Shown here one piece after another: positions 51,443-61,700 of a DNA stretch of 64,000 bases. Within the stretch, counting starts at the first letter, position 1, and each line of letters opens with the position of its first letter. The position numbers and the translations under genes are program-made. The DNA is from Butyrivibrio sp. (lineage in GTDB: Bacteria; Bacillota; Clostridia; Lachnospirales; Lachnospiraceae). The DNA is taken from contig JAFSQI010000124.1 in NCBI GenBank assembly GCA_017446685.1, positions 30,621-94,620 on the forward strand, in the 5' to 3' direction. The notes under the pieces are model-generated. The model had not been told where the DNA came from and did not search any database. It was given only the letters and a program-made list of their open reading frames with translations.

Positions 51443-52123
51443 TTACAACCTGTAATCACTATATTTACCTGTAGCAGGTTGTGATTTATACGAACTCATT
51501 CTGGACTCATTATAGCTTGAACTTTCTGAAAGCCTGTTGTGCTCCGCAATATTTTCCTGAATCTGACTTGCCAGCATATTTGCGCTGTGACTTGAAATAT
51601 TTTTCTTTATTTCACCTTCTATATCAAGCCCTGAAAATACATTTGTAATATCAAGAGCGAGCGAATCCTTGGAAGATACGGATGAATCGGCTTTTTTTAC
51701 AGCTTCGTTACTCTGAACGGTAGAAGAATCATTTTCCCTATTTGTCAAAAGACCTGACGAAAGAAGTGTCAGCAGATTATCTGCACTGTTTCCAGTAATA
51801 TCAGGCAAAGAAATATCAGAAAAAGACTTCCCTAAAGAATCCGACAAGGTACTCTCAGCATTAAGTGAACTATTTGATGAATTTCCGGCGGCAAGTGAAT
51901 ACAATGAGTTGAGCGCTTTTGTTACATCAACATCGGAAGTCAAATCAGCGGATTCTTCCGCTGATACTTTCTTTATGGCATTTTCGAGATATTTTTCAAA
52001 AAGTCCCTCAATACCTACAGAACTAGCGCTATCACTTTTTTCAGCCAGGTACTTGTTAATATCCGAAATAGAATACAAATAGTCGTTAATTGCACTTGTA
52101 ACATTAGAAATATCAAGTCCCAT
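51443..52123 (-). CDS. Hypothetical Ser-rich protein, 226 aa
   Basis: Soluble protein beginning MGLDISNVTSAINDYLYSIS, helical N-terminus (INKYLAEKSD) and a Ser/Asn/Leu-rich low-complexity middle. The second half has an INTLL-like helix (HSANMLASQIQENIAEHNRL) and a Ser/Tyr-rich end. No signal peptide. ATG with GGAGAGTGTGAT chosen. No family recognised; separate from efp by 78 bp. Confidence 0.6.
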   Translation of the reverse strand: MGLDISNVTSAINDYLYSISDINKYLAEKSDSASSVGIEGLFEKYLENAIKKVSAEESADLTSDVDVTKALNSLYSLAAGNSSNSSLNAESTLSDSLGKSFSDISLPDITGNSADNLLTLLSSGLLTNRENDSSTVQSNEAVKKADSSVSSKDSLALDITNVFSGLDIEGEIKKNISSHSANMLASQIQENIAEHNRLSESSSYNESRMSSYKSQPATGKYSDYRL

Positions 52124-52248
52124 ATCACACTCTCCATGAAACTCAAGCACGTTTTATCATATATATAATATCACAAATACAATCATTGCAACTATTAACT
52201 ATTTATTACATTAATGAATGCGCTATCTATTCATCTAATATAATCTGA

Positions 52249-52692
52249 CTAACAACCTGATAATACTGATCTAACATAATCCATAGCTTCAAGATATCCG
52301 TTAAGTCCATGTCCGTATATTTGCTTGTGGCAGGCAGGCGCTGTAACTGATATTTTCCTGAACTCTTCTCTTGATGAAATATCAGAAATATGTACTTCTA
52401 CTTTTATAATATTTTCAAGACTCTTAAGTGCATCGTGTATAGCATAGCTGTAATGCGTATATGCTCCCGGATTGATAACTATGCCATCAGTCCCGTCACT
52501 GTATGCCTCCTGAAGTCTGTCAATGATAGCGCCCTCATGATTTGACTGAAAAATATCAACCTCAACGCCATCATTTTGGGCTTTTTCTTTTATCATATTA
52601 CAAAGATAACCGTAATCCTGATTACCATAAACCGCCTTTTCCCTTATTCCAAGAAAATTAAGATTAGGTCCGTTAATAACAAGTATTTTCAT
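52249..52692 (-). CDS. aroQ: 3-dehydroquinate dehydratase, type II
   Basis: A 147-residue AroQ that dehydrates 3-dehydroquinate in the shikimate pathway. Motifs: VINGPNLNFLGIREK, catalytic Tyr in YGNQDYGYL region, NPGAYTHYSYAIHDAL, VEVHISDISSREEFRKIS and the catalytic HGLNGY-region His. ATG chosen behind GGGAGAGAATA. Stands apart from other aro genes here. Confidence 0.95.
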   Translation of the reverse strand: MKILVINGPNLNFLGIREKAVYGNQDYGYLCNMIKEKAQNDGVEVDIFQSNHEGAIIDRLQEAYSDGTDGIVINPGAYTHYSYAIHDALKSLENIIKVEVHISDISSREEFRKISVTAPACHKQIYGHGLNGYLEAMDYVRSVLSGC

Positions 52693-52751
52693 TATTCTCT
52701 CCCAAAAGCACATTTTAGACCAATAAAGCTACTATGCCCAGATAGATATTA

Positions 52752-53411
52752 TTAAATCCACATAACCTTGAGATTTCTGTACTCACCAATCATAGGCGCA
52801 AGCTGTCTGAAACCGATGCATCCGCCTGTAAGTAAATCCCCATAGCTTGTTCCGTCATCTTCAAAATCAAAAATTCTGAGATCATTAATCAAAAAACTGA
52901 CATGCTCTGCTTTTTTTACTATGCTGATTTTATACCACTGAGCATTTTCATCTGCATCAGGAATAGGATCAGCTCCTTGCGCCACAAGATGAAATCCATA
53001 GCTTTTCCTTAAATTACATGTATGAAAGGCTCTCTCATCAGGCTCTTTTCTTCTAAAATATGATACATGAAAAGCATTTATTTCCCCACTGTGATACTGG
53101 TTATAAATGCCTGTTCTGGGTGTTAACCCTTCATCAAAAATTGATCCGCCGTTTCGTGCCTTTGCTGCAAAAAACATCATTGCAAGCCCGGGCTCTTTAA
53201 CAGGTCTGAACTCCCAATCAATTCTGACATCTGAAGGAAATGCAAAAGGACACCACAAAACAAAATTAGCCTTTTGCCCCTCTTTTTCAGAAAGCTCATT
53301 TTCAAGACGCATAGCGCCTTCAGGAAAAGATATTTTCGCCTTTCCCTCTAAAATAAAATCTTTAATATCTTCCTTAGAAGAAAGATGATTTTCATAAATG
53401 ACTTTTGACAT
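52752..53411 (-). CDS. DUF1961-family protein (concanavalin-like)
   Basis: 219 residues, no signal peptide. The pattern MRLENELSEKEGQKANFVLWCPFAFPSDVRIDWEF-type start, GLAMMFFAAKARNGGSIFD and GIYNQYHSGEINAFHVSYFRRK matches DUF1961, a jelly-roll family often beside carbohydrate genes. Sugar binding or hydrolysis is inferred from family resemblance only; no carbohydrate genes are adjacent. Confidence 0.75.
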   Translation of the reverse strand: MSKVIYENHLSSKEDIKDFILEGKAKISFPEGAMRLENELSEKEGQKANFVLWCPFAFPSDVRIDWEFRPVKEPGLAMMFFAAKARNGGSIFDEGLTPRTGIYNQYHSGEINAFHVSYFRRKEPDERAFHTCNLRKSYGFHLVAQGADPIPDADENAQWYKISIVKKAEHVSFLINDLRIFDFEDDGTSYGDLLTGGCIGFRQLAPMIGEYRNLKVMWI

Positions 53412-53448
53412 TTTTCCCCCAATATACTATTTTGGCTGAATAAAAAAA

Positions 53449-54111
53449 TTATTTTCCTGAATTTTTCTTTAAAAACTCAGTAATATCAAACTTTTTCCCA
53501 GTTCTGTCTTCGTATATTTCAATAAATGTTTTTCCCTGATCCTCCGGATTCAAATCTACATCCTTGGATTTTTCTTTCCAGATAGTGTCATCCGACAGCA
53601 CTTCATAAGCCAAATTGTGCTGTGACCACTCATATGCCATATCCTCTGCAGTTCTATAGCTTACTTTGTCGCTGCCATGCACAGGGTGTTCCGCAATAAG
53701 TGCCTGACAAATAATGATTATATCTGAGTTATTGGTTATCTTATATGAATCGATAATTTTCCAATGATCTGTTATATATATAGCATTAAAAGACTCATCT
53801 GCGTAGACAAAAACATAATTTTTCCCATTTCCATCCTCGTCGGTGAGTCCTATTTCTGACATATCAGTTAAAATACCTGCACTATCACTACTTTTTTTTG
53901 AAAATTCGCCATTTATAGTTGTATTTCCTGTAATATCAGATGATTGACTTTCCGAAGCTCCATCATTTATTTCTACCAGCGAATCAGCAAATTTTCCGAC
54001 AGTTTCAATAGTAGACTTAAAATTTTCAAAAGTTTCTTCACTGCCACATCCAGCCAAAAGCAAAGGAACAAAAACTGTAAATATAAAAAATGTAAAACTT
54101 TTCTTTTGCAT
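53449..54111 (-). CDS. Secreted lipoprotein, hypothetical
   Basis: N-terminal signal with lipobox LLAGC (Cys22), then a Ser/Asp-rich linker and a ~140-residue domain (NYVFVYADESFNAIYITDHWKI, SYRTAEDMAYEWSQHNLAYE). It ends FLKKNSGK. Anchored outside the membrane. Domain not recognised. Unlinked to carB by a ~155-bp gap that holds a large inverted repeat. Confidence 0.75.
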   Translation of the reverse strand: MQKKSFTFFIFTVFVPLLLAGCGSEETFENFKSTIETVGKFADSLVEINDGASESQSSDITGNTTINGEFSKKSSDSAGILTDMSEIGLTDEDGNGKNYVFVYADESFNAIYITDHWKIIDSYKITNNSDIIIICQALIAEHPVHGSDKVSYRTAEDMAYEWSQHNLAYEVLSDDTIWKEKSKDVDLNPEDQGKTFIEIYEDRTGKKFDITEFLKKNSGK

Positions 54112-54129
54112 AATCTCCGTTATCTTTAT

Positions 54130-54228
54130 AAGTCACCACACTAGTACATCGAATTAGCACATCGAATTCCAAATCTCTTTTACAATTTAGAGGTATGAAA
54201 TCCGATGTACTGTTTTTCCGGGTGACTT
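54130..54228. repeat. Large nested inverted repeat downstream of carB
   Basis: Outer arms AAGTCACC / GGTGACTT and inner arms AGTACATCG / CGATGTACT, with a tandem ACATCGAATT repeat inside. Could be a 3' structure or terminator of the purL-carA-carB transcript, though no U run follows. A shorter relative lies in the carA-carB gap. Confidence 0.6.
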
Positions 54229-54267
54229 TCATTTTCTTATGACTTTCCGAACGATACAAGAAAATCC

Positions 54268-57200
54268 TTATAGCTTAGCGATATCTACCAGCGTAAGCCC
54301 CTCTTCTGTGCTCTCATTTTCAAGACTTGTAACGAGTGCTCTTGCAGTATCAAGCGCTGTTATAACATTAACACCGGTTTCAATTGCTGTACGGCGAATA
54401 AGGAATCCATCACGACTCTTATCACGCCCCTGAGTAGGTGTATCAATTACAAGATCAATCTTATGTCCAAGAATAAGGTCGATTACGGTAGGTGATTCCT
54501 GGCTGATACGATTAATCTTTCTTGCTTTTACACCATTTTCATTAAGTGTTTCTGCGGTTGATCTGGTTGCATAAATTATGTAACCCAGCTTCTCGTATCT
54601 TCTGGCAATATCGATGATTTCTCCCTTATCTGAATCTTTTACTGTGATGATCATCTGCTTATACTTAGGAAGGTTAACCCCTGCTCCAAGGAATGCCTTA
54701 TAAAGAGCTTCATTGAAGTTCTTACTGATTCCAAGACATTCTCCTGTACTCTTCATTTCAGGTCCAAGGCTTATTTCAGCTCCTCTTATCTTTTCAAAAG
54801 AAAATACGGGCATCTTGATAGCCACATATCCGGCTTCCGGCTGAAGTCCCGGTTTATATCCAAGATCTTTAAGCTTCTTTCCCATCATAACCTCAGCAGC
54901 AAGATCTACAATCGGTATTCCGGTAACCTTACTTATATAAGGGACTGTTCTTGAGGATCTTGGGTTAGCCTCAATAATATAAACCTCATCGCCAACTGCT
55001 ATAAACTGCACATTTATAAGACCAATTATATGTAAGGCCTTGGCAAGTCTCCTTGTATATTCCGCAATTGTCTCTTTTACCTTATCAGAAAGAGACTGGG
55101 CAGGATAAACAGAGATGGAGTCGCCGGAATGAATACCGGATCTTTCAATATGCTCCATGATTCCGGGGATAACAATATCTTCTCCGTCACATACAGCATC
55201 TACTTCAGTCTCAATACCCTGAAGATACTTATCAACAAGGATAGGGTGATCCTGAGCATATCTGTTTATGATATTCATAAACTCTTCTATTTCCTGGTCT
55301 GAGAGCGCTATCTGCATTCCCTGACCACCAAGTACATATGACGGTCTTACAAGAACAGGGTATCCAAGGCGGTTCGCAACTTCTTTTGCCTCTTCTGCTG
55401 TATATACTGTAGCGCCCTGTGCACGTTTTATCTGAGTTTCTTCAAGAATCTGATCAAATATTTCTCTGTCCTCAGCAGCATCTACATCTTTGGCATCTGT
55501 TCCGTAGATCTTTACTCCCATTTTCATGAGATCCTGAGTAAGCTTTATCGCAGTCTGTCCACCAAACTGAACAACTGCTCCGTCCGGCTTTTCAAGTCTG
55601 ACTATGTTCTCGACATCTTCCGGAGTAAGTGGCTCAAAGTAGAGCTTATCGGCAATGTCAAAGTCTGTACTTACTGTCTCAGGGTTGTTGTTAATAATAA
55701 TTGTCTCAAATCCGGCTTTCTTAAATGCCCAGGTTGCATGAACAGAGCAATAATCAAATTCTATACCCTGGCCGATTCTGATTGGTCCGGAACCAAGAAC
55801 AAGAATCTTTTTCTTGGGCTCTTTTTCTTCTGAATTTATTGCTGCTTCATCCTCAGAATCTGGTCCGTTATATACAGAATAATAGTATGGTGTCTTTGCA
55901 GAAAACTCTGCAGCGCAGGTATCTACAATCTTAAAGCTTGCATGAATACCAAGAACATCACGTAGCTCTTTTAACACCTCTGTTGAAAATCTGGTGAGAC
56001 GTGAAATAACAGTATCCGGATATTCAAGTCTCTTTGCTTCCAAAAGAGTCTCAAAGCTTATAAGCTTTTTAGCATCATCAAGTGTGGCATTAAGACCGGC
56101 ACTGTTCTTTTCTCCGATTCTAAGTAGCTTAAGTTCCATCTTGACAAGAGTGTGAAGCTTATCAATAAACCATAAATCTATCATGGTTATATCATGAATT
56201 TGCTCATGGCTTATTCCACGTCTTAAGCTTTCAGCAATTACCCAGATTCTCTGATCATCAACTACTTTAAGACGCTCTAAAAGTTCGTCATCATCAAGCT
56301 CCGAGAAATCATAGCTGGTGAGGCAGTCGACATGCTGCTCAAGGCTTCTTATAGCCTTCATCATTGCACCTTCAAAATTAGTGCAGATACTCATTACTTC
56401 ACCAGTTGCTTTCATCTGAGTAGTAAGAGTTCTCTTTGCTGTAATAAACTTATCAAAAGGAAGTCTTGGGAACTTTACTACGCAGTAATCGAGCGCAGGC
56501 TCAAACATTGCTACAGTCTTTCCTGTGATGGCATTTGTAATCTCATCAAGTGTATATCCAAGAGCAATCTTGGCAGCAACTTTTGCGATAGGATATCCTG
56601 TAGCTTTGCTGGCAAGTGCAGATGAACGGCTTACTCTGGGGTTAACCTCTATTACACAATACTCAAAGCTTGTGGGATGAAGAGCGAACTGAACGTTACA
56701 TCCACCTGTTATCTTGAGCTCATCAATAATATTAAGAGCCGCACTTCTAAGCATCTGATATTCTTTGTCAGAAAGAGTCTGTGAAGGTGCAACTACTATT
56801 GAATCGCCTGTATGAACGCCGACAGGGTCGATATTCTCCATGTTGCAGACTGTGATGCAGTTTCCTGCACTGTCACGCATTACCTCATATTCGATTTCCT
56901 TCCAACCTGCGATGCAGCGCTCAACAAGAACCTCATTAGCTCTTGAAAGTCTTAATCCGTTTTCAAGTATTTCCTCACATTCAACCTGGTTATGAGCGAT
57001 ACCGCCGCCTGAACCTCCAAGTGTAAATGCAGGTCTTAGTACAACGGGATAACCTATTTTTGCAGCAAAAGCAACACCGTCTTCCACATTGTGAACTACC
57101 ATAGAAGCTGCACAGGGCTCACCGATTTTTTCCATGGTGTCCTTAAATTCCTGTCTGTCCTCAGCCTTTCTGATTGTTTCTGCGGTTGTACCAAGAAGCT

Positions 57201-57540
57201 TTACGTTATGGGATTTTAAAAATCCGGACTCATCAAGTTCCATACCAAGATTAAGTCCTGCCTGTCCTCCCAAAGTAGGAAGAATAGAATCCGGCTTTTC
57301 TTTTTCTATTATTTGCTCAAGAACCTTGACTGTAAGCGGTTCAATGTAGACTTCATCAGCAATATCTTTATCTGTCATGATTGTGGCAGGGTTTGAATTG
57401 ACCAGCACAACCTCTATTCCCTCTTCTTTAAGAGAACGACATGCCTGAGTTCCGGCATAGTCAAACTCGGCAGCCTGTCCTATAACAATAGGACCTGAAC
57501 CGATAACAAGTACTTTTTTTACATCTAAATTACGTGGCAT
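54268..57540 (-). CDS. carB: Carbamoyl-phosphate synthase large subunit
   Basis: A 1090-residue CarB, making carbamoyl phosphate for arginine and pyrimidines. Duplicated ATP-grasp halves are clear (LVIGSGPIVIGQAAEFDYAG at the start; ILVLGSGPIRIGQGIEFDYC near residue 570), with GGSGGGIAHN and GGQGMQIAL; the C-terminal MGS-like allosteric domain ends with ITALDTARAL. Full length. RBS GAAAGGAATAATT. Confidence 0.97.
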   Translation of the reverse strand: MPRNLDVKKVLVIGSGPIVIGQAAEFDYAGTQACRSLKEEGIEVVLVNSNPATIMTDKDIADEVYIEPLTVKVLEQIIEKEKPDSILPTLGGQAGLNLGMELDESGFLKSHNVKLLGTTAETIRKAEDRQEFKDTMEKIGEPCAASMVVHNVEDGVAFAAKIGYPVVLRPAFTLGGSGGGIAHNQVECEEILENGLRLSRANEVLVERCIAGWKEIEYEVMRDSAGNCITVCNMENIDPVGVHTGDSIVVAPSQTLSDKEYQMLRSAALNIIDELKITGGCNVQFALHPTSFEYCVIEVNPRVSRSSALASKATGYPIAKVAAKIALGYTLDEITNAITGKTVAMFEPALDYCVVKFPRLPFDKFITAKRTLTTQMKATGEVMSICTNFEGAMMKAIRSLEQHVDCLTSYDFSELDDDELLERLKVVDDQRIWVIAESLRRGISHEQIHDITMIDLWFIDKLHTLVKMELKLLRIGEKNSAGLNATLDDAKKLISFETLLEAKRLEYPDTVISRLTRFSTEVLKELRDVLGIHASFKIVDTCAAEFSAKTPYYYSVYNGPDSEDEAAINSEEKEPKKKILVLGSGPIRIGQGIEFDYCSVHATWAFKKAGFETIIINNNPETVSTDFDIADKLYFEPLTPEDVENIVRLEKPDGAVVQFGGQTAIKLTQDLMKMGVKIYGTDAKDVDAAEDREIFDQILEETQIKRAQGATVYTAEEAKEVANRLGYPVLVRPSYVLGGQGMQIALSDQEIEEFMNIINRYAQDHPILVDKYLQGIETEVDAVCDGEDIVIPGIMEHIERSGIHSGDSISVYPAQSLSDKVKETIAEYTRRLAKALHIIGLINVQFIAVGDEVYIIEANPRSSRTVPYISKVTGIPIVDLAAEVMMGKKLKDLGYKPGLQPEAGYVAIKMPVFSFEKIRGAEISLGPEMKSTGECLGISKNFNEALYKAFLGAGVNLPKYKQMIITVKDSDKGEIIDIARRYEKLGYIIYATRSTAETLNENGVKARKINRISQESPTVIDLILGHKIDLVIDTPTQGRDKSRDGFLIRRTAIETGVNVITALDTARALVTSLENESTEEGLTLVDIAKL

Positions 57541-57563
57541 AATTATTCCTTTCGTGCATAAAA

Positions 57564-57598
57564 TACATCAAATTCCGCAAAAATATTTATTCGATGTA
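57564..57598. repeat. Inverted repeat in the carA-carB gap
   Basis: TACATCAAATT and ATTCGATGTA face each other across ~14 nt; the sequence relates to the ACATCGAATT/CGATGTAC units after carB. May form a hairpin that uncouples carB translation or processes the mRNA. Confidence 0.45.
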
Positions 57599-57607
57599 CC
57601 TACTCAT

Positions 57608-58696
57608 TCACTTATTCTGACAAATTCTTTCAACAAATCTGTCAAAGAGGTAGCTGCTGTCCTGAGGTCCCGGGCATGCTTCAGGATGGAACTGAACTGT
57701 GAAAATATTTTTTCCAACATAGGAAAGTCCTTCATTTGTTCCATCATTGGCATTCACAAACGCAGGAACCGCAATGGCAGAGTCAAGCTTATCCATATCA
57801 ACAACATAACCATGATTTTGAGAAGAGATATAAACTCTGCCTGTAGCCAGGTCTTTTACCGGATGATTTCCACCTCTGTGGCCGTACTTCATCTTGAAAG
57901 TATCCGCACCTGTTGCAAGTGCCATGAGCTGATGCCCAAGGCAGATTGCAAAAATCGGAACATTTGAATCATAAAGCTTTTTTACCTCTTTAATTACGCC
58001 CTGACAATCCTTAGGGTCTCCCGGTCCGTTTGAAAGCATGATTCCGTCAGGATTGTCCTTAAGGATTTCTTCTGCCGAAGTGCTGCTTGGATAAATTGTC
58101 ACATCACAGCCTCTTTCAGCAAGTGATCTTGCTATATTCCTTTTTGCTCCCAGATCAAGGAGAGCGATTTTAAGAGCTTTTCCTTCTATATTTTTTCCTT
58201 TTAAAAAGCTTTTCTCTTTGCAGGAAACCTTACTGACCACATCACCTGTTGTATAGGCATGAAGTTTGTCCTTTATGTCTTCATATTTGATGTTTTCATT
58301 AGTTGTTATGAATCCGTTCATGGTACCTTTTTCTCTCAAAATACGCACCAGAGCTCTTGTATCAATTCCCTCTATCCCCGGAATCTCATACTGATCCATG
58401 AACTGCTGTATGGATATGTCGCATCTGAAATTTGAAGGTATGCGCGAAAGTTCCCTTACTATAATCGCATCAACCCAAGGTCTGTCCGACTCCATATCCT
58501 CAAGACATATTCCGTAATTACCAATAAGCGGATATGTCATACATACTGCCTGACCTGCATAGGACGGATCAGTAAAAACCTCTGTATATCCTGCCATTGA
58601 GGTATTAAAAACAATTTCGCTGTATACATCTTTATCAGCACCAATATGCTTGCCGGTAAAGACTGTTCCATCCTCTAATATCAAAAAAGCTTTCAT
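57608..58696 (-). CDS. carA: Carbamoyl-phosphate synthase small subunit (glutaminase)
   Basis: A 362-residue class I glutamine amidotransferase. N-terminal CPSase small-chain domain (ILEDGTVFTGKHIG), then the triad: Cys in IFAICLGHQLMALATG, and His/Glu in FTVQFHPEACPGPQDS, plus GGNHPVKD. RBS GAGGAGAAAAA. Lies between purL (27 bp upstream) and carB (67 bp downstream), so glutamine-dependent purine and pyrimidine/arginine steps are coupled here. Confidence 0.97.
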   Translation of the reverse strand: MKAFLILEDGTVFTGKHIGADKDVYSEIVFNTSMAGYTEVFTDPSYAGQAVCMTYPLIGNYGICLEDMESDRPWVDAIIVRELSRIPSNFRCDISIQQFMDQYEIPGIEGIDTRALVRILREKGTMNGFITTNENIKYEDIKDKLHAYTTGDVVSKVSCKEKSFLKGKNIEGKALKIALLDLGAKRNIARSLAERGCDVTIYPSSTSAEEILKDNPDGIMLSNGPGDPKDCQGVIKEVKKLYDSNVPIFAICLGHQLMALATGADTFKMKYGHRGGNHPVKDLATGRVYISSQNHGYVVDMDKLDSAIAVPAFVNANDGTNEGLSYVGKNIFTVQFHPEACPGPQDSSYLFDRFVERICQNK

Positions 58697-58723
58697 TTTT
58701 TCTCCTCATTCTATCGAAAAACA

Positions 58724-61700
58724 TTATTTGAAGTACTTAACACCGCTCTCGAAGATCTTAAGATCCTGCTCTCCGAAAATATTTACTGCAACTCCATCTC
58801 CGCGGCGCTCAGAATGTGCCATTTTTCCGAATGCTCTTCCGTCAGGTGAAAGAATACCTTCAACTGCTCTGTAGGAACCGTTGATGTTCCATTCATCATC
58901 CATTGTGACATTTCCTTCAAGATCACAGTACTGAGTTGCTATCTGTCCATTTTCAAAAAGTTTGTCAAGTACATCCTGTGGAGCAACAAATCTTCCTTCT
59001 CCGTGAGAAGCCGGGTTTGTATATACTCCGCCAAGCTCTGCTCCTGTAAGCCATGGTGAGTTATTGGATACAACCTTTATATATGCCATCTTGGAAATAT
59101 GTCTTCCAATTGTATTAAATGTAAGTGTTGGTGACTCTTGTGTCTGACCTGTAATCTTTCCATAAGGAACAAGTCCAAGTTTTATCATAGCCTGGAATCC
59201 GTTACAGATACCAAGTGCAAGGCCATCTCTGTTGTGAAGAAGGTCATCCACAGCAGCCTTAATCTCTTCATTCTGGAATGCTGTAGCAAAGAACTTGGCA
59301 CTTCCATCAGGCTCATCACCGGCTGAGAATCCGCCTGGGAACATGATTATCTGTGCATTTGAAATTGCCTTTTTAAATTCTGCAACAGACTCTTCTATAT
59401 CCTTGGCATTTCTGTTCCTGAATATTCTGATATTTACATCAGCACCTGCTCTCTCAAATGCCTGTGCACTGTCATATTCACAGTTGCTTCCTGGGAATAC
59501 CGGTATAAATACTGTAGGCTTTGCAACCTTATTCTTGCATACATATACGCTGTCAGCTTTGAAAAGTTTGCTCTCAACAGGCTCTTTTGACTCTGAAACA
59601 GTTGAAGGGAATACTTTTTCAAGCGTTCCTTTCCATGCTGCAAGTGCCTCCTCCATGGAAATGCTCATACCTGCTGCCGCAAATACAGCCTCATCCGTAA
59701 CTTCACCTATTTCTCTGCTGCCTTCAACCTTTAAGACCTCTTCCATAAACTGCGCCGGAACTTCTGCAATAATATCTGCTATATCGTTGGCAAAGAGTTC
59801 TTCTGCCTTTAATGAATCCAAAAGCTTAACTCCAAGGCCGTTACCAAATGCCATCTTAGAAATAGAAGCAGCAATTCCGTAGCAATCTTCTGCATAAGCT
59901 GAAACAATAGCTCCCTTTCTCATAAGTTCTGTAATGCAACCATAGAGCTTCATTACTTTATCATAATCGGGAAGGTCGAACTTGTCCTTGGCAATCTTGA
60001 ACTGAACAAGTTTATTTCCGCTCTTTTTAAGTTCAGGTGTAACTACATCTTTAAGGCTTGCAACATCTACTGCAAAAGAAACAAGTGTCGGAGGAACGTT
60101 TATCTCATTAAATGAACCTGACATTGAGTCTTTTCCGCCGATTGAAGCAATACCGAATTTCATCTGCGCATCATAAGCTCCAAGAAGTGCTGTAAATGGC
60201 TGACTCCAGCGCTGTGGATCATCTGTCATTCTCTTGAAGTACTCCTGGAATGTAAAGTGAAGCTTCTTGTAATCTCCACCTGTTGCAACTATTCTTGCAA
60301 CTGATTCTGTTACAGCATAAGCTGCACCATGGTAAGGGCTCCAGCTTGAAAGATATGGATCAAAGCCATAGCTCATCATAGTAACGGTATCAGTCTTTCC
60401 GGAAAGAACCGGCAGCTTTGCAACCATAGCCTGAGTTTCTGTAAGCTGATATTTTCCACCGTAAGGCATAAGAACTGAGCCTGCTCCGATTGAGGAGTCG
60501 AACATCTCAACAAGTCCCTTCTGAGAACATACGTTAAGATCTGAAAGCTCTGAAATCCATGCTGCCTTAACATCTCCCTCTTTAAGTGCATCTGCAACCT
60601 TGCTGCTGGCAATCTTCTTAAGGTAATTATCCTTTTCCTGAGGTATCTCAACCTTAACGGTTGTTTCCTGATGAGCTCCGTTTGTATCAAGAAAAGCTCT
60701 CTTTATATCTACAATCTTCTTGCCTCTCCAGTTAAGAACAAGTCTTGGCTCTTTTGTAACTACAGCAACCTTTACTGCTTCAAGGTTTTCCTCAGCAGCA
60801 TAGTCAAGGAATTTATCTGCGTTCCCCGGTGCTACAACAACAGCCATTCTCTCCTGAGACTCTGATATTGCAAGTTCAGTTCCGTCAAGACCTGCGTACT
60901 TCTTTGGAACAAGATCAAGGTTTATATCAAGTCCGGGTGCAAGTTCTCCGATTGCTACTGAAACTCCGCCGGCACCAAAGTCGTTACATTTTTTAATAAG
61001 TTCGCTGACTTCAGGTCTTCTGAAAAGTCTCTGAAGCTTTCTTTCTGTAGGCGCATTTCCCTTCTGAACCTCTGCTCCGCAAGTTGCAAGTGACTTGCTG
61101 TCATGAGCCTTAGAAGAACCTGTTGCTCCGCCGCATCCGTCACGGCCTGTTCTTCCACCAAGAAGAATAATGATATCGTCCGGATCAGCACTTTCTCTGA
61201 TTACATGCTCCTGTGGAGCTGCACCCATTACTGCACCGATTTCCATTCTCTTTGCAACATAGCCCTCATGGTAAATCTCTTTTACATAGCCTGTTGCAAG
61301 TCCAATCTGGTTGCCATATGATGAATATCCGCTTGCAGCGCCTCTTACAAGCTTTTTCTGTGAAAGCTTGCCCTTCATAGTCTCAGCAACCGGAACTGTA
61401 GGATCTGCAGCACCTGTTACACGCATAGCCTGATATACATAACCTCTTCCTGAAAGCGGATCTCTGATAGCACCGCCAAGACATGTAGCAGCTCCACCAA
61501 AAGGCTCAATCTCTGTAGGATGGTTATGTGTCTCATTTTTGAAAAATACGAGCCAGTTCTCTGTCTTAGGGCCATTGCCATAGTCTACCTCAACAGGAAC
61601 AACCACTGTACATGCGTTGTTTTCCTCTGACTCTTCCATATCTGTAAGCTTACCGTCTTTCTTAAGCTTCTTCATGCCCATAAGAGCTATATCCATAAGA

